Notes under the pieces: model-generated | The model's database searches: none | The model's input: the letters and a program-made list of their open reading frames with translations, nothing else | What the model was told of the DNA's origin: nothing | Position numbers and translations under genes: made by a program | Part shown: positions 38,575 through 48,008 of the stretch, piece by piece | How the letters are laid out: every line of letters starts with the position of its first letter | Numbering within the stretch: the stretch's first letter is position 1 | Source of the DNA: an uncultured Pseudomonadales bacterium | Lineage (GTDB): Bacteria > Pseudomonadota > Gammaproteobacteria > Pseudomonadales > UBA7434 | NCBI GenBank assembly: GCA_943788835.1 | Contig: CALSRU010000004.1 | Location: 490,300-554,299, forward strand | Direction: 5' to 3' | DNA: 64,000 nucleotides

Positions 38575-38929
38575 GGCGAAACCTTGCTCAGTAAGGCGTT
38601 CAGTAAGGAGTTTGGTCAGGGATTGGTTAAGAGATTCGTCACATGGGCACCTAAGTGGGGCAATAGGCGCTCGGGTTAACCCAGCCTGACATCCGGCAAA
38701 ACCGATAGTATGATCCTGTTTATCCTGTTTTACAATAACTAGCGTTTGGCGTAAGCTGCGCACCCGTAGGCTTTTAGTTCAACGGCTCGGCCTCGGATCT
38801 GGCACTGTGCCCCCTCGCACAGCCGCTAAGTAGGCCGCGCAAGTCATGTAAAAGCGGCTCTTACCCATTCATTCAGTCAGGCATCCCGGTAGCGGCATGC
38901 TCGGCATATACGTCAGTAAGGAATAAATT
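38575..38929. other. Divergent control region, LysR / cysC-sat
   Basis: 355 bases between the LysR gene and cysC. It should hold both promoters and the LysR binding site. Open frames here are only upstream extensions of the LysR frame. No single clear T-N11-A palindrome was identified by eye. Confidence 0.45.
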
Positions 38930-39544
38930 ATGGTCGATCAAAAGGCAACAAATGTGCACTGGCACGATGGCGAAGTCAGCACAGAGCAACGCAGTCAGTT
39001 ACTGGGCCAGAAGGGCGCTACGCTATGGTTTACTGGTCTCTCAGGCAGTGGTAAGAGCACCGTCATGGTAGCGTTAGAACATGCGCTCTATCAGCAGGGG
39101 CGGCTTGTGTACCGTTTAGATGGCGACAATATTCGCTTGGGCATAAACAAAAACTTAGGCTTTTCAGCAGAAGACCGCACGGAAAACATTCGCCGGATTG
39201 GCGAGGTAGCTAAGTTGTTTGTTGATACGGGTGTGATCGTGCTGTCGGGTTTTATTAGCCCCTACAGAGCAGATCGCGATACGGTTCGTGCGCTGCACGA
39301 GAGCAACGGCATGAAATTTATCGAAGTATTTGTCGATGTGCCGCTTGATGTGGCCGAGAGTCGCGATCCCAAAGGCTTATACAAAAAGGCGCGCGCGGGC
39401 GAAATTAAAAATTTCACCGGCATTGATGACCCTTATGAAGCACCTAGCGCTCCTGAAATTGTATTGCCTAGCCATGAACTCTCACTTGAAGCAGAAGTCG
39501 AGCTATTGATGAATGCTTTGCGCGAGCACAACATTATTACCTAG
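38930..39544 (+). CDS. cysC: Adenylyl-sulfate kinase
   Basis: CysC phosphorylates APS to PAPS in sulfate assimilation. The P-loop is [12 protein letters not shown] near residue 40, followed by [18 protein letters not shown] and [13 protein letters not shown], then [10 protein letters not shown] and [21 protein letters not shown], all typical. The length of 204 residues is standard. AAGGA lies before the ATG. sat follows after 71 bases, so the two steps of sulfate activation are paired. Confidence 0.96.
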   Translation: MVDQKATNVHWHDGEVSTEQRSQLLGQKGATLWFTGLSGSGKSTVMVALEHALYQQGRLVYRLDGDNIRLGINKNLGFSAEDRTENIRRIGEVAKLFVDTGVIVLSGFISPYRADRDTVRALHESNGMKFIEVFVDVPLDVAESRDPKGLYKKARAGEIKNFTGIDDPYEAPSAPEIVLPSHELSLEAEVELLMNALREHNIIT

Positions 39545-39615
39545 CGGAAACGCACAGCTGTTTTAATTGCGGGACAAGTCATGTCTCGCCTTACATCGAA
39601 CTTGGAGAAATGAGT

Positions 39616-40800
39616 ATGATCAAGCCCCACGGCGCGGAGCAACTTAAACCTTTATATGTTGCCGATCAACAGCAGCGAGAGGCACTGCAAGCGCAGGCTC
39701 AATCAATGCCTTCAAAAATTGTCAGCTCTGCCGCTGCGACCAACGCTGTCATGTTGGCTGGCGGCTACTTTACGCCGCTTTCGGGCTACATGAATGTGGC
39801 CGATGCGATCAGCGTTGCAGATAATCTACATACAGCTGATGGAGTTTTTTGGCCGGTTCCAGTGATGAACCTGCTAGCTGATGCTAGTGACGTCGTGGTT
39901 GGTGAACAACTCGCTTTGCGCGACCCCAACGTCAGTGGTAATCCTGTCCTTGCGGTAATGACCGTGGACGCTATAGAAACGCTCAGTGATGACCAAATCC
40001 ACCATATTGCCGAGCAAGTGTTTGGCACTCTTGATGGGCAGCATCCAGGCGTTGCCGCGTTTACAGCTCAGGGTAATATCGCTGTTTCTGGGCCCATTCA
40101 AGTGCTCAACTTTTCTTATTTTGCAACAGATTTCCCCGATACATTCCGAACCGCCGTGCAAATTCGCGATGAAATGGCCACCCTTGGTTGGGAAAAAGTG
40201 GTTGCCTTTCAAACACGTAATCCCATGCACCGTGCACACGAAGAACTATGCCGAATGGCTATGCAAGACCTCCAAGCCGATGGCTGCTTAGTGCATATGT
40301 TGCTCGGTAAACTCAAGGCAGGCGATATACCGGCAGATGTGCGTGATAGCGCAATTCGCACCATGGTCGACGTATACTTCGAGCCCAACACGGTACTGGT
40401 CACCGGCTATGGCTTTGATATGCTCTATGCGGGTCCTCGCGAAGCAGTATTGCACGCGGTATTTAGACAGAACTGTGGTTGCACCCACCTCATTGTAGGT
40501 CGCGATCACGCCGGTGTCGGCGACTATTACGGGGCCTTTGATGCGCAAACCATTTTTGATGATAAAGTGCCTGCAGGCGCGTTACTTATTGATATCTATC
40601 GTGCCGACCACACAGCTTATTCAAAAAAGCTCGACAAAGTCGTCATGATGAAAGATGCACCAGATCATAGTAAAGACGATTTCGTTTTGCTTTCGGGCAC
40701 TGCCGTCCGTGAAATGCTAGGCAACGGCATTGCACCGCCGCCTGAATTTTCTCGACCTGAAGTGGCAAAAATCCTTATGGATTACTATCGCTCGCTGTAA
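39616..40800 (+). CDS. sat: Sulfate adenylyltransferase, homomeric type
   Basis: Sat converts ATP and sulfate to APS and pyrophosphate. It is the single-chain type, unrelated to the CysD/CysN pair. Signature motifs are FQTRNPMHRAHEEL and VGRDHAGVGDYYG, with the start IKPHGAEQLKPLYV. ATG 39610 is only 2 bases after GGAG (39604-39607), so ATG 39616, 8 bases away, is preferred, giving 394 residues. It is probably co-transcribed with cysC. Confidence 0.96.
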   Translation: MIKPHGAEQLKPLYVADQQQREALQAQAQSMPSKIVSSAAATNAVMLAGGYFTPLSGYMNVADAISVADNLHTADGVFWPVPVMNLLADASDVVVGEQLALRDPNVSGNPVLAVMTVDAIETLSDDQIHHIAEQVFGTLDGQHPGVAAFTAQGNIAVSGPIQVLNFSYFATDFPDTFRTAVQIRDEMATLGWEKVVAFQTRNPMHRAHEELCRMAMQDLQADGCLVHMLLGKLKAGDIPADVRDSAIRTMVDVYFEPNTVLVTGYGFDMLYAGPREAVLHAVFRQNCGCTHLIVGRDHAGVGDYYGAFDAQTIFDDKVPAGALLIDIYRADHTAYSKKLDKVVMMKDAPDHSKDDFVLLSGTAVREMLGNGIAPPPEFSRPEVAKILMDYYRSL

Positions 40801-40896
40801 CTGCTAAGGCATAGGTTAATCGCTCGTATAGGCGTTTTTTATAAGCGCCAACTCACCAGGCCTAGATTTTTTTGGGCTCTTTTAGAGGATGGTTAA

Positions 40897-41220
40897 ATGA
40901 ACGATACTAACGATAAGTCTCAGCTGAGCAAAGCGCAGCAAACCGAGGCGGAGGCAGCCGCCTTTAGAAGACTTTTGGCGCACCTTGATTCGCGCAAAGA
41001 CGTGCAAAATATTGACCTTATGATTCTTGGCGGCTTTTGCCGTAATTGCTTGTCCAAATGGTATGCTGCCGCCGCCCAGGGTGAGGGCGCTAACATAGAC
41101 TACGAAGCGGCCCGCGAACACATTTATGGCATGCCGTTTGCGCAGTGGAAATCTAGATACCAAGCCCCAGCCACTGCCGAGCAACTGCAGGCCTTTAATG
41201 CGCTTAAGAAAGACGATTAA
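40897..41220 (+). CDS. DUF1244 domain protein
   Basis: A 107-residue protein matching the DUF1244 pattern: FRRLLAHLDSRKDVQNIDLM, then GGFCRNCLSKWY and a C-terminal YGMPFAQWKSRYQ. The conserved cysteines in FCRNC suggest metal binding, but no function is established. The ATG follows AGAGGA at good spacing. It lies 96 bases downstream of sat on the same strand and could be read from the same transcript. Confidence 0.88.
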   Translation: MNDTNDKSQLSKAQQTEAEAAAFRRLLAHLDSRKDVQNIDLMILGGFCRNCLSKWYAAAAQGEGANIDYEAAREHIYGMPFAQWKSRYQAPATAEQLQAFNALKKDD

Positions 41221-41368
41221 CTTTACAGCTCAGCTCTCATTGAAGCGGTACTCTTTGAACGGGCTCTGATTGAATCGCGTCTTGTGGAGCGGCTAGGGGC
41301 TTTAAAACAACGTGGGTAAAGTGCTGGGCTGGGTGCTTGGATCTGTGACGTGCAGAATGCTAGGTCTA

Positions 41369-41776
41369 TTATAGGACAGCGCCGTTTGGAATAAAGCGAT
41401 TGGTGCTGTTCTTGCGAATCCACAGCAGTAGCTCACGTTCGAGCTTAACCCCTCGGCACTTTAGTTGAGCAGTGATTGCAATGACCGGCGATTGAGACCC
41501 ACCCACCCAGCTTGGCAGCTGCATTTCTACCAGCGTAAAGAATTTGATTAGGGCGATAAGTTCGCCATCGGAATAATCTTTCAGCGCACGGTCCCAACCA
41601 CTTTGCCCGGCAAGCATAATCGCATTGCCCTGTTGATCTTCCACGCTCATCACGTTTGGTAAGTCCTCAAGCGAGTCCTGCAAGGCAATCTTCAACAGGC
41701 GGTCAAGTAAAGCGGCATCAATCACAACCTCCTGATGCGTGGTCTTTTTGTCTGGATCCCAGGCCCCAGTGCTCAT
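41369..41776 (-). CDS. Unrecognised conserved-looking small protein
   Basis: I do not recognise this protein. The frame is open to 41833, but ATG 41776 has AGGAAG 5 bases upstream and starts MSTGAWDPDKK, so that start is chosen (135 residues). It is soluble, with no signal or membrane helix, and has about six leucine-rich or acidic segments (LLDRLLKIALQDSLEDLP) and a central GYDGWDRALKDYSDGELIAL-like stretch (residues approximately 50-75, true sequence GQSGWDRALKDYSDGEL). It is convergent with the DUF1244 gene and divergent from accA. Confidence 0.7.
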   Translation of the reverse strand: MSTGAWDPDKKTTHQEVVIDAALLDRLLKIALQDSLEDLPNVMSVEDQQGNAIMLAGQSGWDRALKDYSDGELIALIKFFTLVEMQLPSWVGGSQSPVIAITAQLKCRGVKLERELLLWIRKNSTNRFIPNGAVL

Positions 41777-41990
41777 AATGACTTCCTTAGTGATAGTTGT
41801 AGGGCGATCGGCTCGCTGAGTTTGCGCCATCATTGATGGTTTTCCAACCGATCATAGTGAATAGTACGGTGGTGGCAAATTCTTCGCCTACTAGTAGTTG
41901 CGGCAAGTATAACGCGATTCAGATGTGCGTCTTGCACAATCTGTGTTGGTAGAACAACAATTCAGCACACTATTGCACCGTGCAATGACG

Positions 41991-42018
41991 TTAACAAAGC
42001 ATTAAATTGGCTTATAAT
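41991..42018 (+). promoter_or_regulatory. accA: Candidate sigma-70 promoter of accA
   Basis: TTAACA (41991-41996) and TATAAT (42013-42018) are separated by 16 bases. This lies 150 bases before accA. A transcript from here would have a long leader in which I saw no clear structure. Confidence 0.6.
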
Positions 42019-42167
42019 TGTCGAGCTAGGGCCAACTGGTCGCCGTATTTAAGTAAGACTGATGTCTAAGTGCTTTCTCGCGCTGCAGTGCTTGGTTAAA
42101 AAATTTTTCTGCTGTTGGTAGAAACCCATAGCCGCAGAGATGTCATGTCAACGATAGAGAAGTTTCT

Positions 42168-43127
42168 ATGAATCCCAATTATTTAGATTTCGAACAGCCA
42201 ATTGCCGAGCTTGAAGTAAAGATCGAAGAGCTGCGCTCAGTCGGCGACGATAATGATTTGAACATCTCCGATGAAATTAATAAATTATCTGAAAAAAGCG
42301 CCAAGCTGACGGACAAAATTTACTCGGCTTTATCGCCTTGGGATATTGTGCGCGTGGCTCGCCATCCGCAACGACCCTACACGCTAGATTACCTCTCGCG
42401 TATCTTTACCGACTTCGATGAGCTCCACGGCGATCGCCAGTTTGCCGATGACCCTGCGATTGTAGGCGGCATGGCTAAGCTTGGCGATATGCCGGTCATG
42501 GTAATCGGCCAGGAAAAGGGACGGTCGGTCAACGATAAAGTTAAGCGCAATTTTGGCATGCCGCGCCCTGAGGGCTACCGCAAGGCTCTGCGCCTTATGG
42601 AGATGGCTGAGCGTTTTCGTCTGCCGGTCGTTACACTAATCGACACACCGGGTGCGTACCCTGGGATTGATTCCGAAGAGCGCGGTATTTCTCAAGCCAT
42701 CGCACAAAACCTAGCCGTGATGTCTCGCCTTAAAACGCCAATTATTTCGGTGGTAATCGGCGAAGGCAGCTCAGGCGGCGCCCTCGGCATAGGGGTGGGC
42801 GATAAGCTAGCCATGCTGCAATACGCTACGTACTTTGTCATTTCGCCCGAAGGCTGTGCGAATATCATCTGGAAGAGCTCAGACAAGGCGCCCGAAGCTG
42901 CCGAGGCTATGGGGGTCACTTCAACGGTCCTTAAAGAGCTTGGCATCGTTGATGAAACCATCGAAGAACCGGCCGGTGGTGCTCACCGCGACCTAGATGC
43001 CGCCGCAGAATTCGTTAAATCGTTTTTACTCAGCGAGCTGCCTCCGTTAATGGCAACGCCCATCGATACTTTGCTCGAACAGCGTTACACACGTCTGATG
43101 TCTTATGGCAACACTGCGGCGAGTTAA
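42168..43127 (+). CDS. accA: Acetyl-CoA carboxylase carboxyltransferase subunit alpha
   Basis: AccA with AccD transfers the carboxyl group to acetyl-CoA, making malonyl-CoA for fatty acid synthesis. The N-terminus [19 protein letters not shown], then [25 protein letters not shown] and [15 protein letters not shown] are characteristic. The length of 319 residues is standard. tilS follows after 104 bases on the same strand, the usual gammaproteobacterial order. Confidence 0.97.
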   Translation: MNPNYLDFEQPIAELEVKIEELRSVGDDNDLNISDEINKLSEKSAKLTDKIYSALSPWDIVRVARHPQRPYTLDYLSRIFTDFDELHGDRQFADDPAIVGGMAKLGDMPVMVIGQEKGRSVNDKVKRNFGMPRPEGYRKALRLMEMAERFRLPVVTLIDTPGAYPGIDSEERGISQAIAQNLAVMSRLKTPIISVVIGEGSSGGALGIGVGDKLAMLQYATYFVISPEGCANIIWKSSDKAPEAAEAMGVTSTVLKELGIVDETIEEPAGGAHRDLDAAAEFVKSFLLSELPPLMATPIDTLLEQRYTRLMSYGNTAAS

Positions 43128-43231
43128 GACGGCTCTCGGGCGTTTCCTCATGCCGGTGCTCAGCTTTGCCGAGTGCCTTTTCCTAGCAGGGCTCGCGCCG
43201 CGAGATCCTCACCTGTTAGCTCGCAATCACT

Positions 43232-44629
43232 GTGTGCAAGTCGCTCATGCTTGAGCAGCAACTAAGCCCTTATCTCGATTGTCAGCGCTGGATTGTTGGC
43301 TACAGCGGAGGTCTCGATTCAACCGTGTTGTTACACGCCTGTCAGACTCTACTTAAAAGACTTAGCAGCGAGCGCGCCGTCCACAATGCCACTGCGCCAA
43401 GGCTGCCGGAGCTGGTGGCCGTGCACGTCGATCATCAATTGATGCCACAGCATCTGGACTGGGTGGCCCACTGTCAGCACTTTTGCGAGCGGCAACAAAT
43501 CGCACTAGAGCTGCAAACCGTTGACGTTCTGGTCGACGGTCAGGGCCTAGAAAATGCAGCCAGAAATGCACGTTATGCAGCATTTTCACGGTACATAGAT
43601 ACGCCGCACCATCTATTACTCAGTGCCCACCATCAAAATGATCAGGCCGAAACCGTATTGCTGCGCTTGTTTCGCGGGGCGGGTATGCAAGGTGTAGGCG
43701 CAATGAGCACCATTCGTCCATTTTTTAGCGGTCGCCTAGCGCGGCCTTTCTTAGGCATACCCCGCGGGGTACTGCAGAACTATGCCAATGAGCACCAGCT
43801 CGACTATCTTGAAGATCCATCTAACGCTGATGATAAGTTCGATAGAAACTTTGTTCGTCGTACTGTACTGCCGTTAATTGCCGAGCGCTGGACGGCGGTA
43901 GAGTCCACTCTAGCGCGCTTTGCGGGTCACGCTGCGGACAACGAGCGCCTAGCGCGCGATTTAGCCCATCTCGATGTCAGCTCTGGGCTGCGCGGTTCAA
44001 AAACGTATGGCGAGTGCTTGCAAATTGAAGCGCTAAGTATTTTAGCCAGCTACCGACGTGCGAATATTTATCGCTTTTGGCTGGGAACCCTCGGAGAAAA
44101 AATGCCTAGCACTGCTAGGCTCGAAGAAATTGACGCTTTGGTGTTAGGCAAGCGAGCTGGCAGCAAATTGATCTTCCGTGACTACAGCTTGCATGTGCAT
44201 AGTGACGGTTTGTACTGGGTTTCCAATACGTGGCTCTCTGCGTTAGATGGCTTTTTTATGCAACCACTCACTTGGAAAACTGCGGAGGTTTTAGCTGTGA
44301 AAAGCATTGGCACTTTGTGCGTCACCGCAGGCGGTGGGCGTGACGGGCTAACCCCCGGCGAATATCAAATCGGCGTTCGCGCCGACGGTATGGAGTGCAG
44401 ACTTAACGGCCAGAGCAAGCCATTGAAAAAATTGTTACAGAAGGCCGCCATACCGGCTTGGCTTCGCGACCGTTACCCCATTATTTATTGCGTTCAATCT
44501 GATGGCAGTCGGCAGGTCGCAGCCATTGGTGATCAGTATATCTGTGATGACTATCGCTGCCCACAGGGTGGGGCGGTTAACTGGCATTATGATTTTGACC
44601 ACCAGGCCACTAAGCAGTTAAATTGGTAA
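43232..44629 (+). CDS. tilS: tRNA(Ile)-lysidine synthase
   Basis: TilS modifies C34 of tRNA(Ile2) to lysidine so that it reads AUA. The PP-loop motif is VGYSGGLDSTVLLHA near residue 25. Other motifs are VHVDHQL, ENAARNARYAAF, SAHHQNDQAETVLLRLFRG, and the region EDPSNADDKFDRNFVR, all typical. At 465 residues it has the long form with C-terminal domains. Start codon choice is open between GTG 43232 and ATG 43247; neither has a clear ribosome-binding site. Confidence 0.94.
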   Translation: MCKSLMLEQQLSPYLDCQRWIVGYSGGLDSTVLLHACQTLLKRLSSERAVHNATAPRLPELVAVHVDHQLMPQHLDWVAHCQHFCERQQIALELQTVDVLVDGQGLENAARNARYAAFSRYIDTPHHLLLSAHHQNDQAETVLLRLFRGAGMQGVGAMSTIRPFFSGRLARPFLGIPRGVLQNYANEHQLDYLEDPSNADDKFDRNFVRRTVLPLIAERWTAVESTLARFAGHAADNERLARDLAHLDVSSGLRGSKTYGECLQIEALSILASYRRANIYRFWLGTLGEKMPSTARLEEIDALVLGKRAGSKLIFRDYSLHVHSDGLYWVSNTWLSALDGFFMQPLTWKTAEVLAVKSIGTLCVTAGGGRDGLTPGEYQIGVRADGMECRLNGQSKPLKKLLQKAAIPAWLRDRYPIIYCVQSDGSRQVAAIGDQYICDDYRCPQGGAVNWHYDFDHQATKQLNW

Positions 44630-44700
44630 GCAGGCGTAAAACACAACGCTAACAACAAACGTTTTTTGTATCATTTTTAATTTCAACGAAGGTCGTTTTT

Positions 44701-45801
44701 ATGGGTCCATTAGCAGGTATAAAAGTTATTGAAATTGCTGGTCTTGGGCCTGCACCCGTGGCCGGAATGATGCTGGCTGATATGGGCGCCGAGGTAATTT
44801 TAATCGAGCGCGCCACAGCTGACGGTAGCGCAGCAGATACGGTCAAGGACGCCTTTTTCATGCGCGGAAAAAAATCCATTGCGCTTAATCTCAAAGACCC
44901 TAGCGCTATCAGTGTGGTGTTAAAGCTGGTCGCTCAGGCCGATATGCTGATCGAAGGTTTTCGCCCAGGTGTAATGGAGCGGCTGGGGCTGGGGCCAGAT
45001 GTTTGCTTAGATATAAAGCCTGAATTAGTTTATGGCCGCATGACGGGCTGGGGGCAAACAGGTCCATTGGCGCACGCGGCAGGACACGACCCAAACTATA
45101 TTGGCGTTTCAGGCGCTTCATGGTACGGAGGCGGAGCACAGCGCACGCCCATCGCGCCAATTACGCTTGTAGGGGACGTAGGCGGTGGCACTATGGTACT
45201 GCTGTTTGGATTAATGTGTGCACTGACTCACGCGCAAAAAACGGGGCAGGGACAGATAGTCGACTCGGCCATTACTGATGGTTCTGCTTATATCTCAAGC
45301 TTGCTATGGATGATGCGTAACACTGGGCAGGTGCAAGACGAGTTGGGGCAAGGATGGGCGGACTGGGGCTCGCCATGGAACAACACTTATGCTTGTTCAG
45401 ATGGAAAGTTCATTTCAATATGCCCGCTAGAGCCGCAGTTCTATGCCGAATTAATGAAGCGCCTAGCCCTCACCGACAACCCCGTTTTTGCCAGTCAGTG
45501 GGACACATCGCAATGGCCCGAAGGGACCCAACAGCTGACCGCACTCTTTCTCACTAAAACCCAAGATCAATGGTGCAGTGAGTTAGAGGGTACAGATGTT
45601 TGTTTTGGGCCGGTACTAAATTTAACAGAGGCGGCCCAACACCCGCACAATGTGGCACGCAACACGTTTATCACCATCGATGGGGTTACGCAGCCGGCGC
45701 CGGCACCAAAGTTTAGTGTAACGGTACCGGAAGTGGGCGCCATGCCCAAAACGGGCCAACATACTGAAGAAATACTGGCCTCAGTTAACGATAGCGATTG
45801 A
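44701..45801 (+). CDS. Alpha-methylacyl-CoA racemase-like CaiB/BaiF family protein
   Basis: A class III CoA-transferase family member. The stretch GRMTGWGQTGPLAHAAGHD followed by PNYIGVSGA is the pattern of alpha-methylacyl-CoA racemases (AMACR/Mcr), with His and Asp as catalytic bases. The N-terminus has GPLAGIKVIEIAGLGPAPV, and RGKKSIALNLKDP is also typical. The length of 366 residues fits AMACR. GAAGG precedes the ATG. It converges with fadB, so a role in branched-chain or sterol-side-chain acyl-CoA breakdown is plausible but inferred. Confidence 0.9.
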   Translation: MGPLAGIKVIEIAGLGPAPVAGMMLADMGAEVILIERATADGSAADTVKDAFFMRGKKSIALNLKDPSAISVVLKLVAQADMLIEGFRPGVMERLGLGPDVCLDIKPELVYGRMTGWGQTGPLAHAAGHDPNYIGVSGASWYGGGAQRTPIAPITLVGDVGGGTMVLLFGLMCALTHAQKTGQGQIVDSAITDGSAYISSLLWMMRNTGQVQDELGQGWADWGSPWNNTYACSDGKFISICPLEPQFYAELMKRLALTDNPVFASQWDTSQWPEGTQQLTALFLTKTQDQWCSELEGTDVCFGPVLNLTEAAQHPHNVARNTFITIDGVTQPAPAPKFSVTVPEVGAMPKTGQHTEEILASVNDSD

Positions 45802-45835
45802 GGCAAGGGAAACATAGGCCCGGTTACACCTGAAA

Positions 45836-47980
45836 TCAATAATAAGTGCTCCCTGAGGCTGCCATAGCACGCATTGTTGGCGTAGCCTGGTAGCCTTCAC
45901 CTAAGGCCGCGTAACGATCACTCCATTGACACAATGTAGCCAGTCCCACCTCATCCATCCAGCGTACTAAACCGCCTCTAAACGCGGGAAATCCAACACC
46001 GTTTAGCAGCGCAATATCGGCCTCAGCTGGCGATGCGACAACAGATTCTTCAAGACAGCGAGCCATCTCGGTGGCCATGGGTAGCAAACAGCGGGCGATA
46101 ATGGTTTCATCGTCGCAGGTTTTTTTGGCCGTGCCGAGCCTCCCGATTAACGCCATGGCATCGGGGCTTGGAGTGCGCGATCGGCGTCCTTCTGCATTGC
46201 TGGTATAGGTGTAGAATCCAGCGCCCGTTTTTTGCCCGTAATCGTTGCGCTCATACAGCGCAGTAATTAATGACTGCGGTGGCCGCGACATACGTTCGGG
46301 AAAATCATCAGACAGTACGCCCAGGCAATGATCCAGTGTATCCAGGCCAACAACATCGGCAAGGTAGGCGGGACCCATAGGCCAGCCCCAGTCTTGCATG
46401 ACTTGGTCGATATGTTCAAACGTGTTGCCTTCCAATACCAGTTGCTCAAAAGCTCGCATATAAGGAAAGAGCACCCGATTAACCAAAAAAGCAGGGCAAT
46501 CATTCACAACAATGGGCTTCTTACCTAACGCTATGGCATAGGCGACTAAGTTAGCTATCGTTGCCTCGGACGTTTTCTTTCCGCGAATCACCTCAACTAA
46601 CGACATTGCATGCACCGGATTGAAAAAATGCAGGCCGGCAAAATTAGCAGGTCGCGTTAGATTTTCAGCAAGGCCGCTAATAGAAAGTGTAGAGGTGTTG
46701 CTGGCTATAATTGCGTTAGCCGACAAAGTCTCTTCTAGCTCAATGAACACCTTGTCTTTAACGCTTGCATTCTCAACGACTGCCTCAATCGCGATGTCAG
46801 CACCACTAATAGCGGCAAGATCCAGCGTGGGGGCAATCTTCTCTAGCATCTCATCCTTTTTTGCTTGGCTAATAGGTGCTTTGCTAAAACGCTTGTCTAA
46901 AATCGACCGCGCCTCCGACACACCTAGTTCCAGTGCGGTCTGATGAATATCCTTCATAAGTACTGGGATTCCACAAACCGCGTTCTGATAAGCAATTCCA
47001 CCGCCCATAATGCCAGCGCCAATAACCGCCACTTGCTCGAACTTTACCGAGGCTTGCTTGGCAAAAGTTTTCGCCACTTTTGTTGCATGCTGATCGTTTA
47101 AAAAATTGCCCACCAGTGCTCGCGCCTGAGCCGTGCTGGATAGGCTCTTAAAGACGTTAAACTCCATTGCCAGAGCGGCATCGCGATTGACTTGGGCAGA
47201 CGCCACTAAATGGTCAATAGCCGCAGCGGGTGCTATTAATTGCGGCGTGCGTCGCAATAGCGCGGCTTTGGCGGCCTCAGCTTCAGCCAGCGCTTGCGTG
47301 GGGTCAATGTCCAGTGAACCCAGTTTGCGAGCGCGGCGCGCTGGCAAGATCTGCTGATCGGCCATTGCGGCAATTAAAAAGTTCAAGGCGCTCTCGCGCA
47401 AGCCATCGGGTGAGACAACCTCATCGACTACTTGCGCAGCCAATGCCTGTTCACTCGTATAGTGCCTTGCACTGCCAATCCATTCCATTGCAACACTCAA
47501 AGTTGCAACACGTGGCAGCCTAACGGTACCACCCCAACCAGGCAGAATGCCTAAGCCGGTTTCAGGGAGGCCAATTTTTGCGGTGCTCGCCATCACGCGG
47601 TAGTCGCAGGCTAAGCAGAGCTCTAAACCGCCACCTAAGGCAAATCCATTAATCGCCACAACACTAGGAAAAGCAAAGCTTTCTAGCTGCTTAAAGTTTT
47701 TGTTGTTTTTAGCAAAGTGCTTTTTGAGTTGAGCCGGCGGTAGCACAAAGGTATTTTTAAACTCAGTGATATCAGCACCCACGACAAGTACCGGCTTAGC
47801 GCTAGTGACTAACAGTCCGCGGACATTTTTTTTACTGCGCAACAGTTTCAAAGCTGCGCTCAGCTCATCAACAGTGGCATCATTAAATACGTTCACTGAC
47901 GCACCGTGCGCGTCGAAACATAACTCAATAATGTTATCGGCTTGAGCTTGCAGCCTTATTTTTTTACCCTGATAGATCAT
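45836..47980 (-). CDS. fadB: Fatty acid oxidation complex alpha subunit
   Basis: FadB is the multifunctional subunit with enoyl-CoA hydratase/isomerase (N-terminal) and 3-hydroxyacyl-CoA dehydrogenase (C-terminal) activities. Hydratase motifs are INGFALGGGLELCLACDYR and LPETGLGILPGWGGT, with both catalytic Glu. The dehydrogenase part begins at VIGAGIMGGGIAYQNA and has GLHFFNPVHAM. The length of 714 residues and start IYQGKKIRLQ fit FadB. No fadA thiolase gene lies next to it, unlike the usual fadBA operon. Confidence 0.94.
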   Translation of the reverse strand: MIYQGKKIRLQAQADNIIELCFDAHGASVNVFNDATVDELSAALKLLRSKKNVRGLLVTSAKPVLVVGADITEFKNTFVLPPAQLKKHFAKNNKNFKQLESFAFPSVVAINGFALGGGLELCLACDYRVMASTAKIGLPETGLGILPGWGGTVRLPRVATLSVAMEWIGSARHYTSEQALAAQVVDEVVSPDGLRESALNFLIAAMADQQILPARRARKLGSLDIDPTQALAEAEAAKAALLRRTPQLIAPAAAIDHLVASAQVNRDAALAMEFNVFKSLSSTAQARALVGNFLNDQHATKVAKTFAKQASVKFEQVAVIGAGIMGGGIAYQNAVCGIPVLMKDIHQTALELGVSEARSILDKRFSKAPISQAKKDEMLEKIAPTLDLAAISGADIAIEAVVENASVKDKVFIELEETLSANAIIASNTSTLSISGLAENLTRPANFAGLHFFNPVHAMSLVEVIRGKKTSEATIANLVAYAIALGKKPIVVNDCPAFLVNRVLFPYMRAFEQLVLEGNTFEHIDQVMQDWGWPMGPAYLADVVGLDTLDHCLGVLSDDFPERMSRPPQSLITALYERNDYGQKTGAGFYTYTSNAEGRRSRTPSPDAMALIGRLGTAKKTCDDETIIARCLLPMATEMARCLEESVVASPAEADIALLNGVGFPAFRGGLVRWMDEVGLATLCQWSDRYAALGEGYQATPTMRAMAASGSTYY

Positions 47981-48008
47981 TTCTTTATACCCTAAAAAAA
48001 GTAATCAC

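Noticed and set aside
38575-38763. N-terminal extension of the LysR protein
   Set aside because: The family begins at MTFTLRQLDIF; the extra 63 codons look non-coding.
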